DNA of 64,000 bases from Microbacteriaceae bacterium VKM Ac-2855 (lineage in GTDB: Bacteria; Actinomycetota; Actinomycetes; Actinomycetales; Microbacteriaceae): assembly GCA_013204985.1 (NCBI GenBank), contig JABMLG010000002.1, positions 558,001-622,000 of the forward strand, in the 5' to 3' direction. The notes under the pieces are model-generated. The model searched no databases, was not told where the DNA came from, and saw nothing but the letters and a program-made list of their open reading frames with translations. The position numbers were made by a program, and so were the translations under genes. Every line of letters starts with the position of its first letter. Position 1 is the first letter of the stretch. Positions 17,993-25,935 of this stretch are shown here, piece after piece.

Positions 17993-18261
17993 GTCGCGAA
18001 GGGCGCGGTCGGCTTCTCGACGACGGGCGTTTCGTAGGGCATGTTGCGTTCGCGTACGACGAATCGCTGGAACGCGATCCGCCGGTTACGCTTGCGCGTT
18101 CTGCGGCGGGCGGGGTCGGCTCGGTGTCTCGTTGCTGGTCGCGAAGGGCGCGGTCGGCTTCTCGATCAGGGGCGTTTCGTAGGGCGTGTTGCGTTCGCGT
18201 ACGACGAATCGCTGGAACGCGATCCGCCGGTTACGCTTGCGCGTTCTGCGGCGGGCGGGGT
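17993..18261. repeat. Two direct 124-bp repeats after glpX, with an orphan palindrome
   Basis: Copies at 17993-18116 and 18138-18261 are nearly identical over 124 bp (differences cluster at the GACGACG/GATCAGG segment and one CAT/CGT change), with a 21-bp spacer, so the period is 145. Just downstream TTTCCTC-GCCG-GAGGAAA (18269-18286) is a perfect palindrome of the type seen in array C. The 520-base gap 17967-18488 contains no convincing gene; short open frames through the repeats lack any recognisable domain. Confidence 0.85.
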
Positions 18262-18423
18262 GCGCGTTTTTCCTCGCCGGAGGAAAGATGGAGCGGTTCA
18301 GGACGAACGAGCGCAAATCTTCCTCGAGTAGTCGATCCGTCCTGGCCGAAGGAGAAACGCCGACGGGAGCCGTCCGTTGGACGGTCCAGTATCGGAAGGT
18401 CGCGCTCGGCCGACGCGTACGCA

Positions 18424-18458
18424 GAACCGCCACCGGCGCTGAGCGTCGGTGGCGGTTC
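18424..18458 (-). terminator. 12-bp stem hairpin downstream of the ScyD-like gene
   Basis: GAACCGCCACCG (18424-18435) and CGGTGGCGGTTC (18447-18458) pair perfectly over an 11-nt loop. The hairpin lies about 30 bases after the stop of the minus-strand gene at 18489 and is a likely terminator. Confidence 0.6.
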
Positions 18459-18488
18459 CGGATGCGAGTCGACGCGGCGGCTGCCGCG

Positions 18489-19634
18489 TCAGCTCACGCC
18501 GTCGAGGTACTTGCTCACGCCCGTGAGCTGAACCACCGTCAGCACGCCGGTCGGCGCCGGACCCTCCGGCCCGAACGCGTTGCGGGTGACGTACAGCTTC
18601 CCGCCGCGCAGCTCGATCGCGGCGGGAGCCGAGACGGGTAGAGCGGCGACGGGCGTCGAGGACCACGGCAGCACCGCAGAGACGCGGCCGGTGCCATCGG
18701 CTCCGCCGAACAGCTCGGTGACGAGAACGGTGCCGGTGGTGCGGTCGACGGCGAGGTTCGTCGCGCTGACGAAGCCGGTCGCGACCGTTCGGATCTCACC
18801 CGTCGCCGGGTTGATCTTGTAGACCACGCCGCGGGCGCCGAGGCTCGCGTCCTCCGGACCGCCCGGCAACGTCGTTACGTAGAGCCAGCCGCCGGGGCCG
18901 ACCTCCACATCCGTCGGCACCGGCTCGAAGGCGTACGCGTACCCCGCCGTGCAGGCCGGGAAGCCGAATGCAGCGGCGAGTTCGGCCGTCACGGTCACCG
19001 GCGCCGTCGGAGGCAGCACAGCCACCGTCGAGACGGAACCGCTGTTGTCGACTTTGACGACGGCATTCCCGCCGGCATCGGCGACGTAGACGCCGTCCGC
19101 GGTGACCGTGGCGCCGTAGGGGTGGGTATCCACGACGCCCGCGTAGCTCGCGGGGCCGGCAACGGCGGGATCCACCTGAACCGCGCACTCGTCGGGCAGA
19201 CCGACGAAACCGTACGTGTTCACCTGGTCGGGGTTTGCGCTCGCCTCGTAGGCGCCGAGATCGGCGAGCATCGTCGCCGAGCCGCCCAGCGGCTGCTTCA
19301 TCAGGTGCGCGACACCGTTCGGTTGATCGTTGTCGGCGTAATACAGCGTGTTGTCACGGAAGGTGACGGCTCCGATCTCACCTCCGGGCAGAGACGTGCT
19401 CGCAACAGGTGTCTGCGCACCGTTGGGGGCGATCTTCGTCAGTTGGCCGATGAAGTTCTGGGCGACGTAGGCGTTCCCGGATCCGTCGACGGCGAAGCTG
19501 AGCGGTGAGAACAGGGTGTTCGCCCGGTCGGTGACCGAGACGTACGACAGCGGATTGGGGGCAGCGGATGCGGGGGTCGCCAGCGCTAACGCTGCGGTCG
19601 CGGCGCAGGCCACGAGTAAGGCGGTTCTTTTCAC
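18489..19634 (-). CDS. Secreted ScyD/ScyE-like beta-propeller protein
   Basis: A 381-residue secreted protein. The start GTG 19634 has AAAGGAGC 8 nt upstream and begins a signal peptide MKRTALLVACAATAALALAT ending in PASA-AP, an AxA-type cleavage site. The mature part has repeated propeller-type blades (SFAVDGSGNAYVAQ, GVYVADAGGNAVVKVD, VGPGGWLYVTTLPGG, LAVDRTTGTVLVTELF), resembling NHL/ScyD-ScyE family proteins. In cyanobacteria ScyD/E accompany scytonemin synthesis, but actinobacterial members are common and uncharacterised, so no pathway is inferred. The gene appears monocistronic, with its own ribosome-binding site and a downstream hairpin. Confidence 0.78.
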   Translation of the reverse strand: MKRTALLVACAATAALALATPASAAPNPLSYVSVTDRANTLFSPLSFAVDGSGNAYVAQNFIGQLTKIAPNGAQTPVASTSLPGGEIGAVTFRDNTLYYADNDQPNGVAHLMKQPLGGSATMLADLGAYEASANPDQVNTYGFVGLPDECAVQVDPAVAGPASYAGVVDTHPYGATVTADGVYVADAGGNAVVKVDNSGSVSTVAVLPPTAPVTVTAELAAAFGFPACTAGYAYAFEPVPTDVEVGPGGWLYVTTLPGGPEDASLGARGVVYKINPATGEIRTVATGFVSATNLAVDRTTGTVLVTELFGGADGTGRVSAVLPWSSTPVAALPVSAPAAIELRGGKLYVTRNAFGPEGPAPTGVLTVVQLTGVSKYLDGVS

Positions 19635-19775
19635 GGTAAGTGCTCCTTTGCACTCGGGTTCGCCGGCAAAGCAGCGCCGACGCACGCAACGTAGCCCCGC
19701 GCGCCCGCTGGTGTCGACCCTCTGGCCGAACGGGGTACGTGCTGCGCGGATGTTCAGGAGAAGTCGGACCCGAGA

Positions 19776-21020
19776 TTACGCCCGAGCGCGCAGGCGTTCG
19801 GCCTCTTCCGTGAATTCGACGGCCGTGAGGCGCCGCGGTGCAGCATCGATCGTCGCGGCCGTGCCGATGACCCGCGACTCGTCGAGCGCGTCGAGCTGCC
19901 GAGCCGTCACCAGAACGCGGCCCTCGAGAGATGCGGCGAAGGAGTTGTACGAGTCGACCGTCTTCTCGATCGATCTCCGGAGGCCGTCGGCGTGGTCGGA
20001 CAGCGTTGCGAGGCGCTGGTAGAGGGTCTTGCCCAAGTCGAAGAGTCGCTTGGCGTCTTCCGTCAGCACATCTTGCTGCCACGTGAACGCGACCGTCTTG
20101 AGCACGGCCCAGAGCGTCACCGGCGAGGCGAGAGCCACGCGTTTGCGGAAGGCGTAGTCGAGGAGCGACGGATCCGCCTCCAGGGCGCTGGCCAGCAGCG
20201 GTTCGCTGGGGATGAACGCGATCACGAACTCGGGGCTGGCCGGTAGGCCGCTCCAATACTGCCGACCGGCCAGGGAATCGATGTGTCCGCGCACGGCTTT
20301 GACGTGTGCGCCCAACAGTGTTCGACGGCGCGCCTCCTGCTCGCCCGTGCCGGCGGCGGGGATGGCGCTCGCTTCGAGGTAGGCGTCGAACGGAACTTTT
20401 GCGTCGACGGCGATCGCCTTGCCGCCCGGGAGTCGCACCACCATGTCTGCTCGACCGCGGCCGGCCTCCGACTCGAGGCCGAATTGCACGTCGAAATCGA
20501 CGCGCTGCGTGAGCCCAGCGGCCTCGACGACGTTGCGCAGTTGCGTCTCGCCCCACACCCCTCGGGTGCTGTTGGAACGCAACGCCGAGGCGAGGGTGGC
20601 GGTGGTGCTGCGCAGCTGCTCGCCCGCGAGGCGCTGCCCTTCGAGCTGTTCCGTGATGGCGCCGAACTGGAGTGCCCTCTCGTTCTCGAGCCGGGTGACG
20701 GCCGTCTGCATGGTGCGCAGCGACTCCGCGACGGGGGACAGGGACTGGAGGATGCGCGCGTCGTGCCTCTCGCGCTCGGCCACCGTGCGCAGCTGCTCCT
20801 GCAACTCGCGGATCTGCTCCTGGGCGGCTCCGACCTGTTCGCGGTGATGCTCGGCAATGGTCTCCTGGTGCTCGCGCAATCCGTGCACGGTGGCCTCGGA
20901 CGTGGCGAGCTCGAGCGCGAGTGCGGCGTCCGGAGCAGTGCGCCCGCGCGCCCAGAGCAGCGTGATCACAGCGCTCAGTGCGGCTCCGACGAGGAGTCCG
21001 AAGACGAAGTTTCCATCCAT
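19776..21020 (-). CDS. rmuC: DNA recombination protein RmuC
   Basis: A 414-residue protein with an N-terminal membrane anchor (about 4-24, FVFGLLVGAALSAVITLLW), a long coiled coil rich in Glu/Gln/Arg to about residue 145, then the RmuC nuclease-like domain. The domain shows RGVWGETQLRNVVEAAGL, GRADMVVRLPGGKAIAVDAK and VAFTWQQDVL. The D...DAK arrangement is the PD-(D/E)xK-like core. RmuC limits recombination between inverted repeats in E. coli. ATG 21020 is favoured over the longer in-frame start at 21038 because TGTGAT lies 6 nt upstream in the window's leaderless pattern. It stands alone, divergent from ridA. Confidence 0.9.
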   Translation of the reverse strand: MDGNFVFGLLVGAALSAVITLLWARGRTAPDAALALELATSEATVHGLREHQETIAEHHREQVGAAQEQIRELQEQLRTVAERERHDARILQSLSPVAESLRTMQTAVTRLENERALQFGAITEQLEGQRLAGEQLRSTTATLASALRSNSTRGVWGETQLRNVVEAAGLTQRVDFDVQFGLESEAGRGRADMVVRLPGGKAIAVDAKVPFDAYLEASAIPAAGTGEQEARRRTLLGAHVKAVRGHIDSLAGRQYWSGLPASPEFVIAFIPSEPLLASALEADPSLLDYAFRKRVALASPVTLWAVLKTVAFTWQQDVLTEDAKRLFDLGKTLYQRLATLSDHADGLRRSIEKTVDSYNSFAASLEGRVLVTARQLDALDESRVIGTAATIDAAPRRLTAVEFTEEAERLRARA

Positions 21021-21162
21021 GTCGGCATCACACCACACACCTCCGACATCGGATGCGAGCGCGGCGGACGAGCCGCGGATCCGAGACGTACGCGGCGCCC
21101 CGCCGAAGGGGGCGTCCCCTCGTTCGTCGTTCGTTGTCAGAGCTCTCGGCTACGGTCGATGG

Positions 21163-21561
21163 ATGGGGAAACGCACCGATTTCGTCCGCTCGTCCGAGCT
21201 GGCACCGATGCCGTACGCGGCTGCCGGAGTCGTGTCGGGCGGCCTCGTCTTCGTCGCCGGGGCGTGTCCGATCGATTCCTCGGGAGCCGTCGTCCCCGGG
21301 GGCCTCCGGGCGCAGGCGGAGCAAACCTTGCGTAATCTGGCGATCCAGCTCGGCGCTGCAGGTGCGAGCTTCGCCGACGTCGTATCGACGAGGGTCTCGG
21401 TCGCCACGACCGAACACGCCGTGCTCGTCGCCGGATGGGATCTCGTGCACGCGGCATTCGCCGAATGGGAGCCGCCGAGCACGCTCGTCGGCGTGACCGT
21501 CCTCGGCTACCCCGGCCAACTCATCGAGATCGAGGCCGTCGCTGCGATCGGGGCTGAATGA
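21163..21561 (+). CDS. RidA (YjgF/YER057c/UK114) family protein
   Basis: A 132-residue homotrimer-forming protein of the Rid family, whose RidA branch hydrolyses reactive enamine/imine intermediates released by PLP enzymes. Recognisable segments are PYAAAGVVSGGLVFVAG, the central EQTLRNLAIQLGAAGASFADVV and the C-terminal LIEIEAVA. I cannot verify the catalytic Arg of true RidA, so it may belong to a Rid subgroup of other function. TACGGT (21151-21156) plus 6 nt fixes ATG 21163. The stop overlaps the next gene's ATG (21558-21561), suggesting coupled translation with a secreted protein, an unusual pairing. Confidence 0.85.
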   Translation: MGKRTDFVRSSELAPMPYAAAGVVSGGLVFVAGACPIDSSGAVVPGGLRAQAEQTLRNLAIQLGAAGASFADVVSTRVSVATTEHAVLVAGWDLVHAAFAEWEPPSTLVGVTVLGYPGQLIEIEAVAAIGAE

Positions 21562-22418
21562 AGCGCCGTGGTCGCGCGTGGGCGAGCGTCGTCGTCGGGG
21601 CGCTCGTCGTCGGGGCCGGCGCGGCGACAGCCCCGACGGAGCCCGTCCCGGCGGCAACCGACTCGGCGACGACGGCTCAGACCGTGCGCATCTACACCGA
21701 CTTTCAGCCGCAAGCGAGTACCGCCGATTTCGACGCCGACGACATCATCTCGGATGCCGTCTTCTTCGACGGCGACGCGATGGGCCCGGTGACGGTGCAG
21801 GCGTTCCTCGAGGCACGCGTACCGGTGTGCTCCGGCACGTCGGTCCCATGCCTGCGCGATTACGCGGAGGAGACCGGAGACGTTGCGGCCGATGCGGAAT
21901 GCGGGGCCTACTTCGGAGCCGCCGAGCAGACGGCGGCCGAGATCATCGCGCAGGTCGGCAGCGTGTGCGGTGTGAATCCGGCCGTGCTGCTCGCCCTGTT
22001 GCAGAAGGAGCAATCCCTTATCGGCGACGACGAGCCGAGTGAGCGGAAGTACCGCAGTGCGACGGGCTACGGATGCCCCGATACCGCAGATTGCGACACC
22101 GACTACTACGGCTTCTTCAGTCAGATCTACGGGGCCGCGTGGCAGTTCAAGCGCTACGCGAATCCGCAGAGCAGCTTCGACTGGTACCCGGTGGGCGAGC
22201 GCAGCCCGATCCAGTTCGCGCCCGATCCGACGTGCGGTGCTGCGCCGGTGCTGATCGAGAACGCTGCGACGGCCGGCCTCTACTACTACACGCCGTATCA
22301 GCCGAACGCGGCGGCGCTGACGAATCTGTACGGCGAGGGCGACGGGTGTTCGTCGTACGGCAACCGCAACTTCTGGCGCATCTTCACCAACTGGTTCGGC
22401 TCGACGCACGCGAGGTAG
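21558..22418 (+). CDS. Secreted protein with a lysozyme-like fold signature
   Basis: A 286-residue exported protein with a signal peptide at about 1-34 (KRRGRAW start, VVVGALVVGAGAATA core). The middle part has SVCGVNPAVLLALLQKEQSL, then YRSATGYGCPDT and YYGFFSQIYGAAWQFKRY. This pattern recurs in secreted actinobacterial proteins often labelled hemagglutinin or hypothetical, and the NPAVLLALLQKEQ helix looks like the catalytic-glutamate helix of lysozyme-like enzymes. A peptidoglycan-cleaving role is inference. Six or more cysteines suggest extracytoplasmic disulfides. It begins 4 bp before the ridA stop and ends near a GC-rich gap of 130 bp. Confidence 0.65.
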   Translation: MKRRGRAWASVVVGALVVGAGAATAPTEPVPAATDSATTAQTVRIYTDFQPQASTADFDADDIISDAVFFDGDAMGPVTVQAFLEARVPVCSGTSVPCLRDYAEETGDVAADAECGAYFGAAEQTAAEIIAQVGSVCGVNPAVLLALLQKEQSLIGDDEPSERKYRSATGYGCPDTADCDTDYYGFFSQIYGAAWQFKRYANPQSSFDWYPVGERSPIQFAPDPTCGAAPVLIENAATAGLYYYTPYQPNAAALTNLYGEGDGCSSYGNRNFWRIFTNWFGSTHAR

Positions 22419-22548
22419 CCGAGGCCCTTCGCTGCGGGCTGCGTGCACGGCGTCACGCTGCGCTGCTGCACCGGCGAGGTGAAACAGAGGCGAGACCGGC
22501 GTGCTCCGCCGTGAGCTGCCGGGCGCCCACCGTCGACCGTCTGCGGGA

Positions 22549-23136
22549 TCAGCGCGCCGCGAGAACGCGCGGCACGATGCGCTTGATGGTGATGCCGGCC
22601 GCTTCGCCCAATTCGGCGATGCTGCCGACCCCGTAACGTCGAGCCGCGTGCACGACGATGGCCGCGCACGCCTCCGCATCCGCCGACGCATCGTGGTGCT
22701 TGAAGTCTTCGAAACCCGCCGCCATCGCGACGACCGGCAACCGGTAGGAGTCGAGGGTGTAGGTCTTGCGGGCCAGCTGCAGCGAGCACAGGTACTCGTA
22801 CTCCGGGCATTCGATCTCGACAGCGGCACTTGCAGACTTGATGACGCTCATGTCGAAGCCGGCGTTGTGAGCCACGAGGTGATCGCCGTCGGCGAAGGCC
22901 ATCAGGTCGCCGAGCTGTTCGGCCCAGCCGAGCGCGTTCGAGACGTCGTCCTTGCGGATGCCGTGGATGCGCGTGTTCCACTCGAGGAAGTCGTCGTAGC
23001 CGTAGGGCGGGCGGATGAACCACCCCGCGCGGTCGACGACGCGACCGTCGCGAACCTTCACCAACCCGACCGAGCAGGCGGAGGCTCCGTGTGAGTTGGC
23101 GGTCTCGAAGTCGATGGCGGTGAAGTCGATGGGCAC
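22549..23136 (-). CDS. DEDDh 3'-5' exonuclease (DnaQ-like)
   Basis: A 195-residue single-domain exonuclease. The four acidic residues and histidine of the DEDDh class are visible: FTAIDFETAN (Exo I, Asp/Glu), HNAGFDMSVIK (Exo II, Asp) and HHDASADAEACA (Exo III, His and Asp). This fold removes nucleotides from 3' ends as a polymerase proofreading subunit or stand-alone enzyme; there is no BRCT or polymerase domain here. Start is GTG 23136, preceded by GAGAGG about 7 nt upstream. It is divergent from ychF. Confidence 0.87.
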   Translation of the reverse strand: MPIDFTAIDFETANSHGASACSVGLVKVRDGRVVDRAGWFIRPPYGYDDFLEWNTRIHGIRKDDVSNALGWAEQLGDLMAFADGDHLVAHNAGFDMSVIKSASAAVEIECPEYEYLCSLQLARKTYTLDSYRLPVVAMAAGFEDFKHHDASADAEACAAIVVHAARRYGVGSIAELGEAAGITIKRIVPRVLAAR

Positions 23137-23220
23137 GGATTCACCCTCTCACGCACCTCCGACACTGCCCGGTAGTGACGCGGCGGGGGAGGAGCGCGCG
23201 GCGCCGTAGAATGGCTGCCC

Positions 23221-24294
23221 GTGGCTCTCACTATCGCAATCGTCGGTCTTCCCAACGTCGGCAAGTCGACGCTCTTCAACGCGTTGACCAAGAACAACGT
23301 TCTCGCGGCGAACTACCCGTTCGCCACGATCGAGCCCAACGTCGGCGTCGTGAACCTGCCCGACCCGCGGCTGGCGAAGCTCGCCGAGATCTTCAGCAGC
23401 GAGCGCATCCTGCCCGCGCCAGTCTCGTTCGTCGACATCGCCGGAATCGTTCGCGGCGCCTCCGAGGGCGAGGGTCTGGGCAACAAGTTCCTCGCCAACA
23501 TCCGCGAGGCGGATGCGATCGCCCAGGTCATCCGTGGATTCGTCGACTCCGACGTCGTGCACGTCGACGGCAAGGTCGACCCGTCGAGCGACATGGAGAC
23601 GATCAACACCGAACTCGTGCTCGCCGATCTGCAGACCCTCGAGAAGGCCGAGCCGCGCTTCGAGAAAGAGATCAAGGGCAAGAAGCTCGAGCCGATCGTC
23701 CTCGAGACCGCCAAGAAGGCCCGCGAGTGGCTCGATACCGGCAAGCCCCTCTCGGCCTCGTCGATCGACCTCGCGCCGATCAGGGAGCTCGGTCTGCTCA
23801 CCGCTAAGCCCTTCATCTACGTGTTCAACGTCGATGAAGGAGTGCTCACGGATGAGGCGAAGATGGCTGAACTCGCCGCGCTCGTCGCTCCCGCCAAGGC
23901 GGTCTTCCTCGACGCGAAGATCGAGTCGGAACTGATCGACCTCGACCCCGAAGAGGCCGCCGAGCTGCTCGAGTCGACCGGCCAGACCGAATCCGGCCTC
24001 GACCAGCTCGCGCGCATCGGCTTCGACACCCTCGGCCTGCAGACCTACCTCACGGCGGGCCCGAAGGAATCGCGAGCCTGGACGATCGGCAAGGGCTGGA
24101 CCGCTCCGCAGGCGGCCGGTGTCATCCACACCGATTTTCAGAAGGGCTTCATCAAGGCCGAGATCATCGGCTTCGACGACCTGGTCGAGACCGGCTCGAT
24201 CGCCGAGGCCCGCGCCAAGGGCAAGGCCCGCATCGAAGGCAAGGACTACGTCATGCAGGACGGCGATGTGGTGGAGTTCCGCTTCAACGTGTGA
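23221..24294 (+). CDS. ychF: Redox-regulated ATPase YchF (Obg/OLA1 family)
   Basis: A 357-residue P-loop protein. G1 is [14 protein letters not shown] (residues 9-22), G3 is [17 protein letters not shown] and the C-terminal TGS-like domain ends [17 protein letters not shown], all typical of YchF, which prefers ATP and binds the ribosome. GTG 23221 follows TAGAAT (23207-23212) by 8 nt, again without a ribosome-binding site. The position downstream of the ispH/xseA block matches the actinobacterial order. The decayed mobile island begins directly after it. Confidence 0.95.
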   Translation: MALTIAIVGLPNVGKSTLFNALTKNNVLAANYPFATIEPNVGVVNLPDPRLAKLAEIFSSERILPAPVSFVDIAGIVRGASEGEGLGNKFLANIREADAIAQVIRGFVDSDVVHVDGKVDPSSDMETINTELVLADLQTLEKAEPRFEKEIKGKKLEPIVLETAKKAREWLDTGKPLSASSIDLAPIRELGLLTAKPFIYVFNVDEGVLTDEAKMAELAALVAPAKAVFLDAKIESELIDLDPEEAAELLESTGQTESGLDQLARIGFDTLGLQTYLTAGPKESRAWTIGKGWTAPQAAGVIHTDFQKGFIKAEIIGFDDLVETGSIAEARAKGKARIEGKDYVMQDGDVVEFRFNV

Positions 24295-24317
24295 TCTGCC
24301 CTTCCTGCCCCGCGTAA

Positions 24318-24951
24318 TCACTGGGATGCGGCGGCGTCGGTCCGCGAGGGGTCCGCAGGAAATGCCAGAGCGGCCCGCATCGGTCCGCCGGCCACGGTCC
24401 GCGTGCGTTCTTCGGCGGTGAGCCGGAAGTCCGCATAAGTCTGCAGGGTGGTGGTCGCTTTGGCGTGCCGAGCGCTCGCTGCATGGTGACGACGTCGCAT
24501 CCGTCTGCGATGAGCCCGGACGCGTAGAAGTGGCGGAGGCCGTGCAGCTCGAGCAGATCGAACCTGGCACGCTCGACGGTCTTGCGCCACCATCATCCGA
24601 CCATGTCTGATGAGGCGGGTTGCCGCGGGCACCGACGAACAGCCATCCCTCCTCGCCTCGGATCCCGATCTCTTCGACGTCGGGGCCGAGGATCAGCAGC
24701 AGCTCGTCGGGGACGAAGACGACGCGCTCGGACCCGTACTTCGGGGAAGTCACCTCGATCGATCCCGGCCCGGATCGTTGCAGGTGGCGCTGCACGTGCG
24801 CGTAGGTCGAGGAAGTCGATGCCGGCGAGTTGCACGCCGGACGCCTCGCCGGGGCGCAGCCCGGCGAAGTCGCAGAGCGCGACCTACGGCGGAACCAGGG
24901 CTCGGCGGTTGCGAGAATCGCGCCGACCCCCTCAGGCGTCGGAATGGTCAT
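24318..24951 (-). pseudogene. Tyrosine recombinase (phage-type integrase) remnant 1
   Basis: Read on the minus strand, the parts of one integrase appear in order but in changing frames. They are MTIPTPEGVGAILATAEPWF, then VALCDFAGLRPGEASGVQ, then SPKYGSERVVFVPDEL with RGEEGWLFVGARGNPPHQ, then LHGLRHFYASGLIADGCDVV, and finally HAKATTTLQTYADF to the stop at 24318. At least four frameshifts separate them. The catalytic Arg (LRPGE), the HxxR (LRHF), the second His (GHAK, split by a shift) and Tyr (QTYADF) can all be traced. The N-terminal arm/SAM-like DNA-binding domain is missing upstream of 24951. A once-integrated element must have entered next to ychF. Confidence 0.8.
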
Positions 24952-25159
24952 CGCGTGCTCGTTTCTCCGCGCTCGCGGCATGGTCACGTCGGCGGACGGG
25001 TCGACCGAGATCACGCGATCGCGAATGCGCGCTCAGCACCCCGTCGCAGGATCTCGCTGTCCCCGCCGTGCCGTCACCCTCATCTCTCGGGCCTCGAACA
25101 TCTCGACGGCGTGCAAGTCGTTCCGGCTGTCCGGTTCGATCCCGTCGACTGCGCTCACC

Positions 25160-25316
25160 GAGAAGGTCGGCATCGCGGAGGCCACCCTGTACATCGGCTC
25201 CGTCGCGTACACGATCTCGGGGAACCTCGACAACGGCTACATCACCGGCACGCTCAACGCGTCCCCGTCTGTGACGGTCGTCAAGACCCTGATCACCGGT
25301 AGCGGCCGAACTGCCC
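25160..25316 (+). pseudogene. Orphan coding fragment inside the decayed island
   Basis: The frame from about 25160 encodes EKVGIAEATLYIGSVAYTIS and, further on, GYITGTLNASPSVTVVKTLI, with strong third-position G/C bias that stops near 25316. There is no start codon or upstream context, and an open frame runs on without bias to 25600. The beta-rich composition suggests the C-terminal end of an element-borne (perhaps phage structural) protein, but I do not recognise the family. The hairpin at 25313-25348 probably marked its original end. Confidence 0.35.
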
Positions 25317-25348
25317 CCACCTATCCGCTTCGGCGGAAGGGTGGGGGC
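25313..25348 (+). terminator. Strong hairpin at the end of the orphan fragment
   Basis: GCCCCCACC (25313-25321) pairs with GGTGGGGGC (25340-25348), and inside it TCCGC-TTCG-GCGGA forms an inner stem with a stable UUCG-type loop. No T run follows. Confidence 0.5.
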
Positions 25349-25501
25349 GGATTCGTCGGTCTATCGTGCGTCGGCCGATTGGCGTCGCCGTGCGACGATC
25401 GCCGAGCGGATGCGCTTCGACAGTCGGATGCTGGGAAGTTCGACCAGAACACTTCCAGGATCTCGATCTCGCGATCGTTCGCGTGCCTACGCGACCTGGT
25501 T

Positions 25502-25517
25502 GGGTGTCATGACACCC
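25502..25517. promoter_or_regulatory. 16-bp perfect palindrome, likely operator of the RHH gene
   Basis: GGGTGTCATGACACCC is an exact palindrome centred 35 bp upstream of GTG 25545. It covers a -35-like TGACAC (25509-25514) placed 18 bp from GACGAT (25533-25538), which itself lies 6 nt before the start codon. This is the position expected for autorepression by a ribbon-helix-helix protein. Confidence 0.5.
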
Positions 25518-25544
25518 GGAAAGCGATGCTGGGACGATCGTCGA

Positions 25545-25706
25545 GTGCCGAACCAGCCGAAGACACCGATGAAGAGCTTTCGCGTCGAGGAGGGTCTTGA
25601 CCGCTGGGCGCCCGCACAGGCTGAGTGCGACGGGCGAAATCCCTCCGATGTTCTGCAGGAGCTCTCGGAGGACTACATCGACGAGGGTGCGCCTGCCCGG
25701 GAGTGA
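25545..25706 (+). CDS. Small ribbon-helix-helix-like protein
   Basis: A 53-residue protein. A predicted strand MKSFRVEEGL (about 9-18) is followed by two helices, WAPAQAECDGRNPSDVLQEL and SEDYIDEGA, the layout of RHH (CopG/Arc-type) DNA-binding proteins. It is the only intact gene of the mobile island. GTG 25545 is preceded by GACGAT and 6 nt, in line with leaderless starts elsewhere, and by a palindromic operator candidate at 25502-25517. It ends 2 bp from the stop of integrase remnant 2 on the opposite strand. It could be an antitoxin without its toxin, or a copy-control or excision regulator; no toxin gene is visible. Confidence 0.6.
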   Translation: MPNQPKTPMKSFRVEEGLDRWAPAQAECDGRNPSDVLQELSEDYIDEGAPARE

Positions 25707-25707
25707 G

Positions 25708-25935
25708 CTACGCGACATTGCTGAGCGTCCTGTTGAAGTGGGGCGATTGTGCGGCGGTTGTCCATGCGGTGGCGTCGGCGACGCGCAGCATCGCCTCGTC
25801 GTCGAGGTGTCGGCAGCGCTGGATCGTTGTGATCGTGGCATGGCCGAGCACCCGTTACGCCGCGGAGGACATGGGTGCGCTTGTAGGCGGCGGTCGCGCC
25901 GGCGTGGCGGAGGGCCGGTCCGCTCCGGCGCCCCA
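25708..25935 (-). pseudogene. Tyrosine recombinase remnant 2 (C-terminal part)
   Basis: On the minus strand GPALRHAGATAAYKRTHVLR (from about 25921 downward) is the Arg-containing LRHxxAT motif of XerC/D-like recombinases. After one frameshift RVLGHATITTIQRCRHLDDE continues the family to a TAG stop at 25708. The position normally holding the catalytic tyrosine (QRY) is cysteine, codon TGC, so even without the frameshift the protein would be inactive. It belongs to a different recombinase branch from remnant 1. Its upstream part is gone and fuses into the 3' end of the HxlR gene at about 25922-25930. Confidence 0.7.

Noticed and set aside
18086-18433. Minus-strand 115-codon frame over the 124-bp direct repeats
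   Set aside because: No ribosome-binding site or domain; it simply reads through the repeats and the following hairpin region.
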